Assembly: GCF_050875635.1 (NCBI RefSeq)
Contig: NZ_JBPAOH010000022.1
Location: 10,365-74,364, forward strand
DNA: 64,000 nucleotides
Source of the DNA: Hassallia sp050875635
GTDB taxonomy: Bacteria; Cyanobacteriota; Cyanobacteriia; Cyanobacteriales; Nostocaceae
Direction of reading: 5' to 3'
Positions within the stretch are counted from its first letter, which is position 1; the number at the start of each line of letters is the position of its first letter. The position numbers were made by a program, and so were the translations under genes. Under the pieces are notes generated by a model that had not been told where the DNA came from, made no database searches, and saw only the letters and a list, made by a program, of their open reading frames with translations. This document shows, piece by piece, positions 36,357 through 44,578 of the stretch.

Positions 36357-36570
36357 CGTTAAACTTTTCTTTAATTTCCATCACCCGAAAACTACAAGTG
36401 CATCACCTTTTTTCTTTATCTCCTTATTTTTCACGCCACAACAAAGCCGAAGGAAGAATTCATTGGTGAAGTCCCAAAATAGTGGCGACAAAATCTGCAA
36501 ATAAATGTAAAGAATATATATAGATATTAAAAAAGTCGTACCAATCACCATATTTCACGTAGGTAGCTTC

Positions 36571-38865
36571 ATGTCCATGACCACGATCGCTCCAGAACAG
36601 GTTAACCGCATCGTTTGGAACCAACATCACGATCCCTTTGAAATACTTGGTTCCCACCTCATCGAACAAAATGGTAAAAACGTCTGGGCTGTGCGAGCCT
36701 ACCTACCGAATGCGAGTGCAGCTTGGGTAGTTCTTCCTGAAGAACGTAAAGAATACCCAATGGAAACAGTACACGATCCCCACTTCTTTGAATGCACGAT
36801 TGAAATCTCAGAACTGGCAAACTACCAGTTACGCATTAAAGAAGGAGAACACGAACGTGTCACCTACGATCCTTACGCCTTTCGTTCTCCCCGTCTGACA
36901 GACTTTGATTTACACCTGTTTAGCGAAGGCAACCATCACCGCATTTACGAGAAACTGGGAGCGCACGCTACAGAAATAGACGGCGTGAAAGGCGTTTATT
37001 TTGCAGTTTGGGCACCCAACGCCCGTAACGTTTCCGTACTGGGAGATTTCAACTACTGGGACGGACGCAAACACCAAATGCGGAAAGGTTCCACCGGCGT
37101 TTGGGAATTATTTATTCCCGGACTGGGAGTAGGAGAACACTATAAATATGAAATCAAAAATTTTGACGGACATATTTACGAAAAATCTGACCCCTACGGC
37201 TTTCAGCAAGAAGTGCGTCCGAAAACCGCATCGATTGTCACCGACTTAAACGCCTATACTTGGGGTGACGAAGACTGGATGGAAAAACGTCGCCATACCG
37301 ACCCCCTCACCCAACCAATTTCCGTTTACGAAATGCATTTAGGCTCTTGGTTGCACGCTTCTGCCGCCGAACCACCCAAGCGACCCAATGGTGAAATTCA
37401 GCCCGTAGTTTCTGTATCCGAACTAAACCCAGGCGCACGCTTCCTTACCTACAGAGAATTAGCCGAGCGACTGATTCCCTACGTCAAAGACTTGGGATAT
37501 ACCCATATTGAAATGCTACCAGTTGCCGAGCATCCTTTTGATGGCTCTTGGGGCTATCAAGTAACCGGATATTTTGCTCCTACTTCGCGTTTTGGAAGCC
37601 CGGAAGATTTCATGTATTTTGTCGATCAATGCCATGAAAACAATATTGGCGTGATTGTCGATTGGGTTCCCGGACACTTCCCCAAAGATGGACACGGTTT
37701 AGCTTTCTTTGATGGCACTCACCTTTACGAACACGCCGACCCCCGCAAAGGCGAACATAAAGAATGGGGTACTCTTGTGTTCAACTACAGCCGCAACGAA
37801 GTCCGGAATTTCTTAGTAGCAAATGCCCTCTTTTGGTTTGACAAATACCATATTGACGGAATTCGCGTTGATGCTGTCGCCTCGATGCTTTATCTTGACT
37901 ATTGCCGCAAAGAAGGCGAATGGGTGACAAACCAATATGGCGGTAGAGAAAATATAGAAGCCGCAGATTTTCTGCGTCAGACAAATCACACTATTTTCAG
38001 CTATTTTCCCGGCATTGTCTCAATCGCCGAAGAATCTACCTCTTGGCCGATGGTATCTTGGCCCACTTATACAGGTGGACTGGGCTTTAATTTAAAGTGG
38101 AATATGGGTTGGATGCACGATATGCTGGACTACTTCAGCATGGACCCTTGGTTCCGTCAGTTCCATCAGAACAATATTACTTTTAGCATGTGGTATCACC
38201 ACAGCGAGAACTTCATGTTGGCACTGTCACATGATGAAGTCGTGCATGGCAAGAGCAATATCATCGGCAAGATGCCCGGAGATAGATGGCAGAAGTTAGC
38301 AAATGTGCGTTGTCTATTTACTTATATGTTTGCTCACCCAGGCAAGAAAACCATGTTTATGAGTATGGAGTTTGGGCAGTGGAGTGAGTGGAATGTTTGG
38401 AGTGATTTAGAATGGCATTTATTTCAGCATGAGCCGCACCTACAGTTAAAACAGTTTTTCACCGATTTGAATCATCTTTATCGCTCAGAACCAGCTTTAT
38501 ACAGCCAAGATTTTGCTCAAGCGGGGTTTGAGTGGATTGATTGTAGCGACAACCGTCATAGTGTGGTTTTCTTTATCCGTCGCGATAAAGATTCAGATGA
38601 TTTTGTTGTCGTGGTTTGTAACTTTACACCGCAACCGCATTCTCACTACCGTATCGGTGTACCCGAATTCGGATTTTATACTGAGTTGTTTAATAGTGAT
38701 GCGCGTCAATATGGCGGCAGCAATATGGGCAATTTAGGCGGTAAGTGGACAGATAATTGGTCGTTGCACAATCGTCCTTATTCGCTGGATTTGTGTTTGC
38801 CACCTTTGGGAGTGTTAATTCTCAAGTTGGATAAAAAGAAGACAGCAGAAGTGATGGAATCTTAA
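36571..38865 (+). CDS. glgB: 1,4-alpha-glucan branching enzyme
   Basis: A 764-aa GH13 enzyme that makes alpha-1,6 branches in glycogen. An N-terminal extra beta-sandwich (residues ~1-110) and CBM48 (VYFAVWAPNARNVSVLGDFNYWDG) precede the barrel. Conserved regions: DWVPGHFP, GIRVDAVASML with the nucleophile Asp, EEST with the acid/base Glu, and LSHDEVVH with the third acid. A C-terminal all-beta domain follows. Length is that of the long cyanobacterial and enterobacterial form. The ATG at 36571 is followed by a second at 36577; the family allows either. A strong terminator follows the stop. Confidence 0.97.
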   Translation: MSMTTIAPEQVNRIVWNQHHDPFEILGSHLIEQNGKNVWAVRAYLPNASAAWVVLPEERKEYPMETVHDPHFFECTIEISELANYQLRIKEGEHERVTYDPYAFRSPRLTDFDLHLFSEGNHHRIYEKLGAHATEIDGVKGVYFAVWAPNARNVSVLGDFNYWDGRKHQMRKGSTGVWELFIPGLGVGEHYKYEIKNFDGHIYEKSDPYGFQQEVRPKTASIVTDLNAYTWGDEDWMEKRRHTDPLTQPISVYEMHLGSWLHASAAEPPKRPNGEIQPVVSVSELNPGARFLTYRELAERLIPYVKDLGYTHIEMLPVAEHPFDGSWGYQVTGYFAPTSRFGSPEDFMYFVDQCHENNIGVIVDWVPGHFPKDGHGLAFFDGTHLYEHADPRKGEHKEWGTLVFNYSRNEVRNFLVANALFWFDKYHIDGIRVDAVASMLYLDYCRKEGEWVTNQYGGRENIEAADFLRQTNHTIFSYFPGIVSIAEESTSWPMVSWPTYTGGLGFNLKWNMGWMHDMLDYFSMDPWFRQFHQNNITFSMWYHHSENFMLALSHDEVVHGKSNIIGKMPGDRWQKLANVRCLFTYMFAHPGKKTMFMSMEFGQWSEWNVWSDLEWHLFQHEPHLQLKQFFTDLNHLYRSEPALYSQDFAQAGFEWIDCSDNRHSVVFFIRRDKDSDDFVVVVCNFTPQPHSHYRIGVPEFGFYTELFNSDARQYGGSNMGNLGGKWTDNWSLHNRPYSLDLCLPPLGVLILKLDKKKTAEVMES

Positions 38866-38896
38866 GGAGAAAAATTAAGGCTCACGCAAAGACGCA

Positions 38897-38935
38897 CCAG
38901 ACGCAAAGTTGTTTGCTGCGTCTGGAGCTTTTTTA
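38897..38935 (+). terminator. Rho-independent terminator after glgB
   Basis: Stem CCAGACGCA / TGCGTCTGG around an 11-base loop, followed by AGCTTTTTT. It lies 32 bp after the glgB stop and 40 bp before the vapB start. Confidence 0.85.
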
Positions 38936-38977
38936 GAAGTAATATGAACATTGAAACCTTGTGCTAGGCTATCAAGC

Positions 38978-39205
38978 ATGAAGCAAACTACAGTTTACTT
39001 ACCAGAAGAAATAGACAATTCTCTCAATACTCTTGCTCAAACGACTGGACGCACTCAAGCTGAACTTATACAAGAAGCAATACAACAATATCTCCTCCGC
39101 ACAAACCAACCACTTCCTCAGTGCGTAGGAATGGGCGCAAGCGGTATGAGAAACTTGTCGGAGCGGGATGAAGAATTGTTATGGCAAGAAGACAAGAGGT
39201 ATTAG
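38978..39205 (+). CDS. Ribbon-helix-helix antitoxin (VapB type)
   Basis: A 75-aa antitoxin. MKQTTVYLPEEIDNSLNTLA and GRTQAELIQEAIQQYLL form the CopG-type ribbon-helix-helix DNA-binding unit. The C-terminal part (RNLSERDEELLWQEDKRY) would occupy the toxin. It overlaps the PIN toxin gene by 25 bp, so the two are coupled. The start at ATG 38978 agrees with the family; an in-frame upstream start adds nothing conserved. A truncated duplicate sits at 39750. Confidence 0.85.
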   Translation: MKQTTVYLPEEIDNSLNTLAQTTGRTQAELIQEAIQQYLLRTNQPLPQCVGMGASGMRNLSERDEELLWQEDKRY

Positions 39206-39600
39206 CAGATACCAGTGGTATTTTGGCTCTTCTTGATCGGGACGATAAACACCACACAGCAGTAGTGGAAATTGTCCGGAATGAAACAATAATAATTCCT
39301 AGCACCATTTTACCTGAAGTAGACTATTTAGCCACGAAGTATCTAGGCGAACATGTTGCTAGAGCCTTTGTTGAGGCTGTGACTACACGATGCTTTCAGT
39401 ACTTAAATGTAGACCTTGATGACCTTGACCAAGCGCTCAAAGTTATGAATCGTTATAAGGATGTTCCGCTAGGTTTAGTTGATGCTAGTTTGGTTGCTTT
39501 AATTGAACGTCATCGTATCCAGCGGATTTTAACTCTAGACCGACGACATTTTAACTTGATACAACCGGAAAAAGTTGAATACTTGGAACTGCTACCTTAG
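39181..39600 (+). CDS. PIN-domain toxin (VapC type)
   Basis: A 139-aa PIN-domain ribonuclease toxin. Metal-binding acids: Asp10 in LADTSGILALLD, Glu in ILPEVDYLA, Asp in LVDASLVAL and Asp in ILTLDRRHF. Such enzymes cut tRNA or rRNA when freed from their antitoxin. The frame is complete and the acids are kept, so it is likely active. It begins inside the last codons of the upstream antitoxin gene. Confidence 0.9.
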   Translation: MARRQEVLADTSGILALLDRDDKHHTAVVEIVRNETIIIPSTILPEVDYLATKYLGEHVARAFVEAVTTRCFQYLNVDLDDLDQALKVMNRYKDVPLGLVDASLVALIERHRIQRILTLDRRHFNLIQPEKVEYLELLP

Positions 39601-39633
39601 CAATCAAATTAGGTTTTGGGATTGAATAAAAAA

Positions 39634-39662
39634 GCGATCGCTCTTTTTCTTGAATGCGATCG
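39634..39662 (+). repeat. 29-bp direct repeat, left copy
   Basis: Starts GCGATCGCTCTTTTTCTTGA and ends in TGCGATCG; recurs with one mismatch at 40736-40764. The pair brackets the vapB remnant and the RelE-type module. Confidence 0.75.
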
Positions 39663-39749
39663 CGCAAATCCAAAAGTAACAAAAATGCAAAAATCAGCAC
39701 TCATCATCATAAAATATGATAGTTGAAACCTGATGCTAGGCTATCAAGC

Positions 39750-39848
39750 ATGAAGCAAACTACAGTTTACTTACCAGAAGAAATAGACAATTCTCTCAAT
39801 AGTCTTGCACAAATGACTGGACGCACCCAAGCTGAACTTATACAATAA
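39750..39848 (+). pseudogene. Truncated duplicate of the VapB-type antitoxin gene
   Basis: The stretch 39713-39870 duplicates about 38940-39097, including upstream DNA and the first 32 codons (MKQTTVYLPEEIDNSLNSLA...). A G-to-T change turns the GAA of QEAIQQ into TAA at 39846, and similarity stops about 25 bp later. No toxin gene follows this copy. It is a dead fragment, though the duplicated promoter and operator may still bind VapB. Confidence 0.85.
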
Positions 39849-39970
39849 GCAATACAACAATATCTCCTATACGGGTTTTATTAATCATTTTCTTATTGAT
39901 AAATAACAAGATATTTTTAGTTAAAATATACGTATCTATAACTATTAATATCTCCAAAAATTAAAAATTG

Positions 39971-40312
39971 ATGACAGCAAGTAATATTAGGCAACAAATA
40001 TTTGAGCATCTTGAAGCCTTGCCTGGAGAGCAAGTAAAAACCCTCCTATTAACCTGGCTAACAGCTTCGGAAGGAAACTTAGAAGATTTTGAGCAGTTAC
40101 TACTGAGGACGCAAGGGACAGAAGAATCACTTGAGTTTGGTGAGATTGACGCAAACCTAAATTTTCAACCTCTCACAGAAGCCCAAATGATTAAGCAAAG
40201 CAAGTTGGCTCTTGAAGCTTATCGTCGTGAAGGTTCCGGAGTCGAACATCATCGCGTGCGGGAATGGGCAAACAGTTTAGGTACTGATGAAGAAGGTTCA
40301 TGTCCCAGATAG
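39971..40312 (+). CDS. Putative antitoxin of a RelE/ParE-type module
   Basis: A 113-aa acidic protein with no recognised DNA-binding motif. Helical N-terminal half (IRQQIFEHLEALPGEQVKTLLLTWL) and a C-terminal LTEAQMIKQSKLALEAYRREG stretch. Identified as an antitoxin by position: its 3' end overlaps by 13 bp the start of a RelE-family toxin gene. The start at ATG 39971 is preferred to the adjacent TTG 39968. An AT-rich spacer with no clear ribosome-binding site precedes it. Confidence 0.7.
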   Translation: MTASNIRQQIFEHLEALPGEQVKTLLLTWLTASEGNLEDFEQLLLRTQGTEESLEFGEIDANLNFQPLTEAQMIKQSKLALEAYRREGSGVEHHRVREWANSLGTDEEGSCPR

Positions 40313-40590
40313 TTTGGACTCAAGCTGCGATCGCGGATTTAAACCGTCACTATGATTTTATCAAACTTAATGAAGCCGATGCGGCAACACGCGCAGTACA
40401 AGCGATCGTTTCATCAGCAGAAAGTTTGCAGCAAAATCCACGTCGGGGTGCGATCGTTGATGAAGTAGCAGGTTTGCGGAAAATAATAGTGCCTTTTGGT
40501 AAATACGGTTATATTATTCACTACGCCATTCTTGAGGATGATGTGATTATTTTGCGCGTCTATCACGGACGGGAGAATCGACCTGTTTAG
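40300..40590 (+). CDS. RelE/ParE-family toxin
   Basis: A 96-aa toxin of the plasmid-stabilisation ParE/RelE family. Helix IVWTQAAIADLNRHYDFIK, helix AVQAIVSSAESLQQNPRRG, and the strand core LRKIIVPFGKYGYIIHYAILEDDVIILRVYHGREN. The final Arg/His-containing strand is characteristic. Overlaps its putative antitoxin gene by 13 bp. Confidence 0.88.
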   Translation: MSQIVWTQAAIADLNRHYDFIKLNEADAATRAVQAIVSSAESLQQNPRRGAIVDEVAGLRKIIVPFGKYGYIIHYAILEDDVIILRVYHGRENRPV

Positions 40591-40927
40591 GAAAAATAAG
40601 CCTGATAAGTTTAAATTGGCTTGTAGATCAAAGCATTAAAATATACAAAAATTAGAGAAATTTTCTGAAAACAGCACATAATATTACAAAAAAATCACGC
40701 AGGAAAGGTAGCTAATGGAACCTTTAACAACTGGTGCGATCGCTCTTTTTCTTGAGTGCGATCGTACTTCGTAACAAGCTGTCGTTAAGTTCAAAAATAT
40801 TTTATTTATTATTTATTAAAAAACCTAATTTTTAGTGATATACCTGAGCATAATTCCGAAAAACTACTATCAAAATTTGGCGGTTGTCTGAGTAGTTATT
40901 TTCTCTTGTTCCCTTAATAAGACAAGA
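40591..40927. other. Spacer between two convergent TA modules
   Basis: AT-rich, no ORF of note. Contains the right copy (40736-40764) of a 29-bp direct repeat bearing a HIP1 site, also found at 39634-39662. Confidence 0.5.
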
Positions 40928-41188
40928 TTAATTGTAAATATCTCGGCGATGTCCTATTCTGTGAATCGTGATTAGCAAAGGTTCAGTATCGAACGAATAA
41001 ATGACCCGATAGTTTCCTACTCTCAATTTGAACAGACCACTCAAATCAGCACTCAAAGCTTGAGGAGTCAGGTCATCAAAATTTTCACATAACCAGCGAA
41101 TTTTACGTAATAAACGCTCTTGAATTATTGAAGTTAGTATTTCTAAATTAGCAACTGCTTCCGCTTTGAACTCGACTTGATAGCTCAT
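40928..41188 (-). CDS. RelE-family toxin
   Basis: An 86-aa toxin: YQVEFKAEAVANLEILTSIIQERLLRKIRWL helices, DLSGLFKLRVGNYRVIYSFD strands and the C-terminal ITIHRIGHRRDIYN, all typical of RelE. Its ATG shares one base (TAATG) with the stop of the upstream antitoxin gene. It is convergent with the RelE/ParE module at 39971-40590 and not closely similar to it. Confidence 0.9.
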   Translation of the reverse strand: MSYQVEFKAEAVANLEILTSIIQERLLRKIRWLCENFDDLTPQALSADLSGLFKLRVGNYRVIYSFDTEPLLITIHRIGHRRDIYN

Positions 41189-41403
41189 TACCAGTTCAAT
41201 CCCAGTTTTTTCGCTACTTCCTCCGGAGGAATACCACGTTCCCCGCTTCGAGTACGCTGTAACGAATCAAGTAGCTGCTGTTTAACTTCAGGCTTTAACT
41301 GCTTATTCTCCTCAGAATCAATCAACAGAGATTGAATAGTTTCCGTAACAGTTTCCTGAATCAAAAGTTTTAGTTCTTCAACGGTCAAATCTTTAACTTG
41401 CAT
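41188..41403 (-). CDS. Antitoxin partner of the RelE-family toxin
   Basis: A 71-aa acidic helical protein (MQVKDLTVEELKLLIQETVT...), with a C-terminal RSGERGIPPEEVAKKLGLNW motif common in cyanobacterial antitoxins paired with RelE. The start at ATG 41403 is chosen; the six additional codons upstream lack support. Directly upstream of and translationally coupled to the toxin gene. Confidence 0.8.
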   Translation of the reverse strand: MQVKDLTVEELKLLIQETVTETIQSLLIDSEENKQLKPEVKQQLLDSLQRTRSGERGIPPEEVAKKLGLNW

Positions 41404-41794
41404 GAGCTTAACTAATAACAACAGACTATTATATTATTGTAATATTTTTTTGATTGAGACTGGGCAAACTTGTAACCATGTGAACGAATTAGGTGATATT
41501 TGCTTTTTTTATTAGCTGAATAAATCGACTCATAGCTAAATCGTGTAATACTTATTGTTGAAAAAATCACAGTTGACATAAATGACACAAATACTGATTA
41601 TAGGGTCAATACTTTTATATAGGAATGCGATCGCCTTCATCTTGAAACAACGCAGCCAATTACGATTTTGGTAAAACTCGTATAGGCTTTTTTTAGCTAA
41701 AGCACAATCTGAGGGTGGGCATCACCCACCCTGTCAAATTCATAAACTGTTAGATAATAAAGTGCGATCGCACTCCTTCAACTACAACAAAAAA
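41404..41794. other. Gene-free AT-rich spacer
   Basis: About 390 bp with two HIP1-type sites and no ORF, RNA gene or clear repeat family. Confidence 0.4.
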
Positions 41795-42910
41795 CTACCT
41801 TCGCAAACTACGCGGATCAAGCGCATCCCTCAATCCATCACCGAGTAAATTAAAAGCCAATACCGTCAAAATAATCAGTATCGCAGGGGGCCAAATTAGC
41901 CAAGGCTGCAATACCAAAATCGAAGCATTGCTTGCCAAAGAAAGCATATTACCCCAAGAAGGATCTGGTGGCTTAATGCCCAAACCAATCAGACTAAGTA
42001 CCGCTTCTGCTCCAATAAAGCTAGGAACTGAAAGCGTAGCAGCGATAATTACATAAGTAGCAGTTTGCGGCAAAACGTGACGGAGAATAATATAAAGTGG
42101 CTTACCACCCATTGCCCGTGCAGCTTGGACAAACTCTCGCTCTTTAATTGAGAGTACTTGTCCGCGAATTACCCGCGCTAACCCAGCCCAACTAATAACC
42201 GAAGTAATCAACACAATTAGCAAAAAGTTCTGCGTGCTACTTAAACCAGCTGGTAATACTGCCCCTAAACTCACCAAAAGATAAATACTAGGAAAAGTCA
42301 TCAGCACTTCAGCTAAACGCATGATTATGCTATCAGTCCAACCGCCGAAATAGCCAGAAATTCCCCCAAACAATAGACCAAGGGGAAAAGTAACAAGTAC
42401 CCCGATAATTCCAATAAATAAACTAATGCGACCACCATACAACAAGCGGGTGAATTGGTCGCGACCTTGGTCATCAGTACCCACAAGATTGAATTTGACA
42501 TTATCGGTTGTGCCGAATAAATGCCAATTGAGAGGGATACCTGGGATTATTGTCACTTCGTCCCATTTTGGCGGTACGGGAAAACTAAGCTGAAACAAAC
42601 GGTACTCTGAACCTTGGACGAATAAACGTAAAGGTGAAGGTTTGCTGCGGTCTACGATTAGTTCTCGCTTACCAGTTTCTAAATTTGTGTCTCCTTGCGT
42701 CGTCGGATAAACATGAGGACCGATAAACTGCCCCGATTTAGAAAACCAATAAACTTGAGTAGGTGGCAGGAGCGAACCATTTGCTTGTGTTACGTATGGG
42801 TCGTAAGGAGCGATGAAATCAGCTGCAATTACTGCCACATAGAATACTAATAGCAAAATTGCGCCAAATCGCGCCAACGGATTTTTCTTGAGTCTTTGCC
42901 ACCAATTCAT
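41795..42910 (-). CDS. Peptide/nickel-type ABC transporter permease (DppC/OppC family)
   Basis: A 371-aa inner-membrane permease. TM1 at about residues 14-34, then a ~120-residue extracytoplasmic insertion before the core (FNLVGTDDQGRDQFTRLLYGGRISL). The five-helix permease domain has the EAA loop EFVQAARAMGGKPLYIILRHVLPQ, and the C-terminus is GDGLRDALDPRSLRR. Homologues import oligopeptides, dipeptides or nickel with DppB, DppD/F and a binding protein; none of these partners is present in this window, so it is an orphan here. The long insertion after TM1 is unusual against the ~300-aa standard size. Confidence 0.88.
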   Translation of the reverse strand: MNWWQRLKKNPLARFGAILLLVFYVAVIAADFIAPYDPYVTQANGSLLPPTQVYWFSKSGQFIGPHVYPTTQGDTNLETGKRELIVDRSKPSPLRLFVQGSEYRLFQLSFPVPPKWDEVTIIPGIPLNWHLFGTTDNVKFNLVGTDDQGRDQFTRLLYGGRISLFIGIIGVLVTFPLGLLFGGISGYFGGWTDSIIMRLAEVLMTFPSIYLLVSLGAVLPAGLSSTQNFLLIVLITSVISWAGLARVIRGQVLSIKEREFVQAARAMGGKPLYIILRHVLPQTATYVIIAATLSVPSFIGAEAVLSLIGLGIKPPDPSWGNMLSLASNASILVLQPWLIWPPAILIILTVLAFNLLGDGLRDALDPRSLRR

Positions 42911-43140
42911 AATAGTTGTTGGTTGTTAGTTGTTGGTGAACCACTGCGAAGAAAGCGCTAGAAGCGACAGTCACGCAAGTGGTGAACCCGAAGGGTTGTT
43001 AGGGGTTAGGAGGCCCGGAGTTAGGGGTTAGTGCGAGCGGGGGAGCGTGGTTAATTGTTGGGTACAAGTTATGAATTATGGAACTTTTTTACTTATTCAT
43101 AATTCACAATTCATAATTCTTAACTCTTAACTCTTAACTC
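42911..43140. repeat. Repeat-filled spacer with TTAGGAG/TAACTCT heptamers
   Basis: TTGTTGGTTGTTAG units, AGGGGTTAGGAGGCCCGGAG tract, a TTATGAATTATGG/CATAATTCACAATTCATAATT inverted pair (about 43067-43117) and a STRR array of TAACTCT/TAACTCC from about 43119 to 43163 that runs into the 3' end of the HD-domain gene. Confidence 0.8.
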
Positions 43141-44016
43141 CTAACTCCTAACTCCTAACTCTTCTAAATATCGTTCGTCTTGTTGTTTTTCGTGTTCTAC
43201 AACAAATACATTTGAATAAAGATTAGCAACAATTTGTTTTCCTTGCTGTGTCAAAGATAAATAACGCAGTCCTTCTTTAATATAAGGATATACGCCATTC
43301 CAGTAAAATTTGGCGTAGTTCTTCCGCAAATCGGCAGGAGTTTTATAACCCAAAACCTTATTCATTCCCGTTTCTTCAAACTCGTAGAATAAAGAAGTAA
43401 TTTTCCGCAAGTAACGCGGATCGCTTAATTGTCCGATCAAATCGGCAGCACGCACTAAGCCTGCAAAGTTACTTGTACCTTGACGATCGTCTGCTGTGGG
43501 CACTGGAAACCGAGTCAATTCAATGTTACTCTTAATTACCTCAGAATCTATCAGCGTGTGACCGCCAAAACGCTCATCAATGAATAGTTTTGCTCGATCA
43601 ACATGATACGGTGTGAGGCTGGCATCCGAAGCGCCGGGATGAAGAGTAATCATTTGCCCATTTTTACCTGTAGCATACAAGTTTTCTGTTTCTCGGTCTT
43701 GTAGGCAAACTCCTTTAACATAGCCGATATCGTGGCACACTAAGGAGATGACACAATGCAACCAGTCTTCACTCTTAACACCACCCTCACGGATATGTTT
43801 GCCTCTAAGAATTTCCTGTCCCACAAGGGTGACTAAGATAGAATGTTCAACATTGTGATATAAAGCATCGCTATTGGCAATGTTTTCCAAAGCCATATTG
43901 CCTGCCCAAGCTATGATGTCCTGGTAGTCAGTTTTTAAGCAGCCGTAAGTGCGGCGGTAGCCTTCTCGAATTTGCTTGACAAAAGCATCAATTAAAATTT
44001 CAGTCGCGTTAAACAT
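43141..44016 (-). CDS. HD-domain phosphohydrolase-like protein
   Basis: A 291-aa soluble protein. Metal ligands of the HD family: His in YHNVEHS, His-Asp in VCHDIGYVKG, then acidic residues in SDPRYLRKITSLF. Such domains hydrolyse nucleotides or cyclic nucleotides; the substrate is not evident. There is an insertion of about 40 residues after the HD pair (LQDRETENLYATGKNGQMITLHPGASDAS). The last codons (LEELGVRS, stop TAG) are read from GTTAGGA heptamer repeats, so the original C-terminus was probably changed by repeat invasion. Confidence 0.8.
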   Translation of the reverse strand: MFNATEILIDAFVKQIREGYRRTYGCLKTDYQDIIAWAGNMALENIANSDALYHNVEHSILVTLVGQEILRGKHIREGGVKSEDWLHCVISLVCHDIGYVKGVCLQDRETENLYATGKNGQMITLHPGASDASLTPYHVDRAKLFIDERFGGHTLIDSEVIKSNIELTRFPVPTADDRQGTSNFAGLVRAADLIGQLSDPRYLRKITSLFYEFEETGMNKVLGYKTPADLRKNYAKFYWNGVYPYIKEGLRYLSLTQQGKQIVANLYSNVFVVEHEKQQDERYLEELGVRS

Positions 44017-44578
44017 GCTGTTATTTATTTCTTATCAAAGTTAAATAATTGGGCAGGCATTTGCTGGAATTGAGTACGCAGATTTGTCCAGTAGCTATGA
44101 ATGCGATGGCGCAAAGCGCCCGCCATAGGCGATCGCATTTATAAGTGGGTGTCCTGTGCTGTGAATGTATCTATCACAGCATAGGCGATCGCCTTCATGA
44201 AGCGCAAAGTTATAGACAGTGCTAAACAACGATCTGATTGACTACAACCAAATGTCAATGCGATTGCATTCACCCGATCAGGTGAAGACATTATACGGAC
44301 TATGAAAGTAAAAATGAAAGAAGTTCGCTTTTGACGGCTTCTTTCGTGGGGAATTTACGGTGATAAATTCTAATTTCGCGCTTTATTGCTACTCAAGCCT
44401 TACAGATAGGGGTGCTAACTTCTCCACTTTCGCAAAATATGACTTTTTTATAGATAGATTTTACGTATTCATACAGCCATAAGCGTAGGTAATGAGTCAT
44501 AGTTAATATATAGTAATTAATTTAAAGTTTTTTTAAGCAATTACCATTATTAGCGTTTGGGTACTTGTGGAGGGAGAG
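44017..44578. other. Spacer upstream of divergent HD and efflux genes
   Basis: About 560 bp. Has a GGCGCAAAGCGCCCGCC palindrome with HIP1 (about 44107-44137) and a second HIP1-bearing partial repeat (about 44180-44192). The AT-rich segment 44440-44560 should hold the efflux operon promoter. No gene. Confidence 0.45.
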
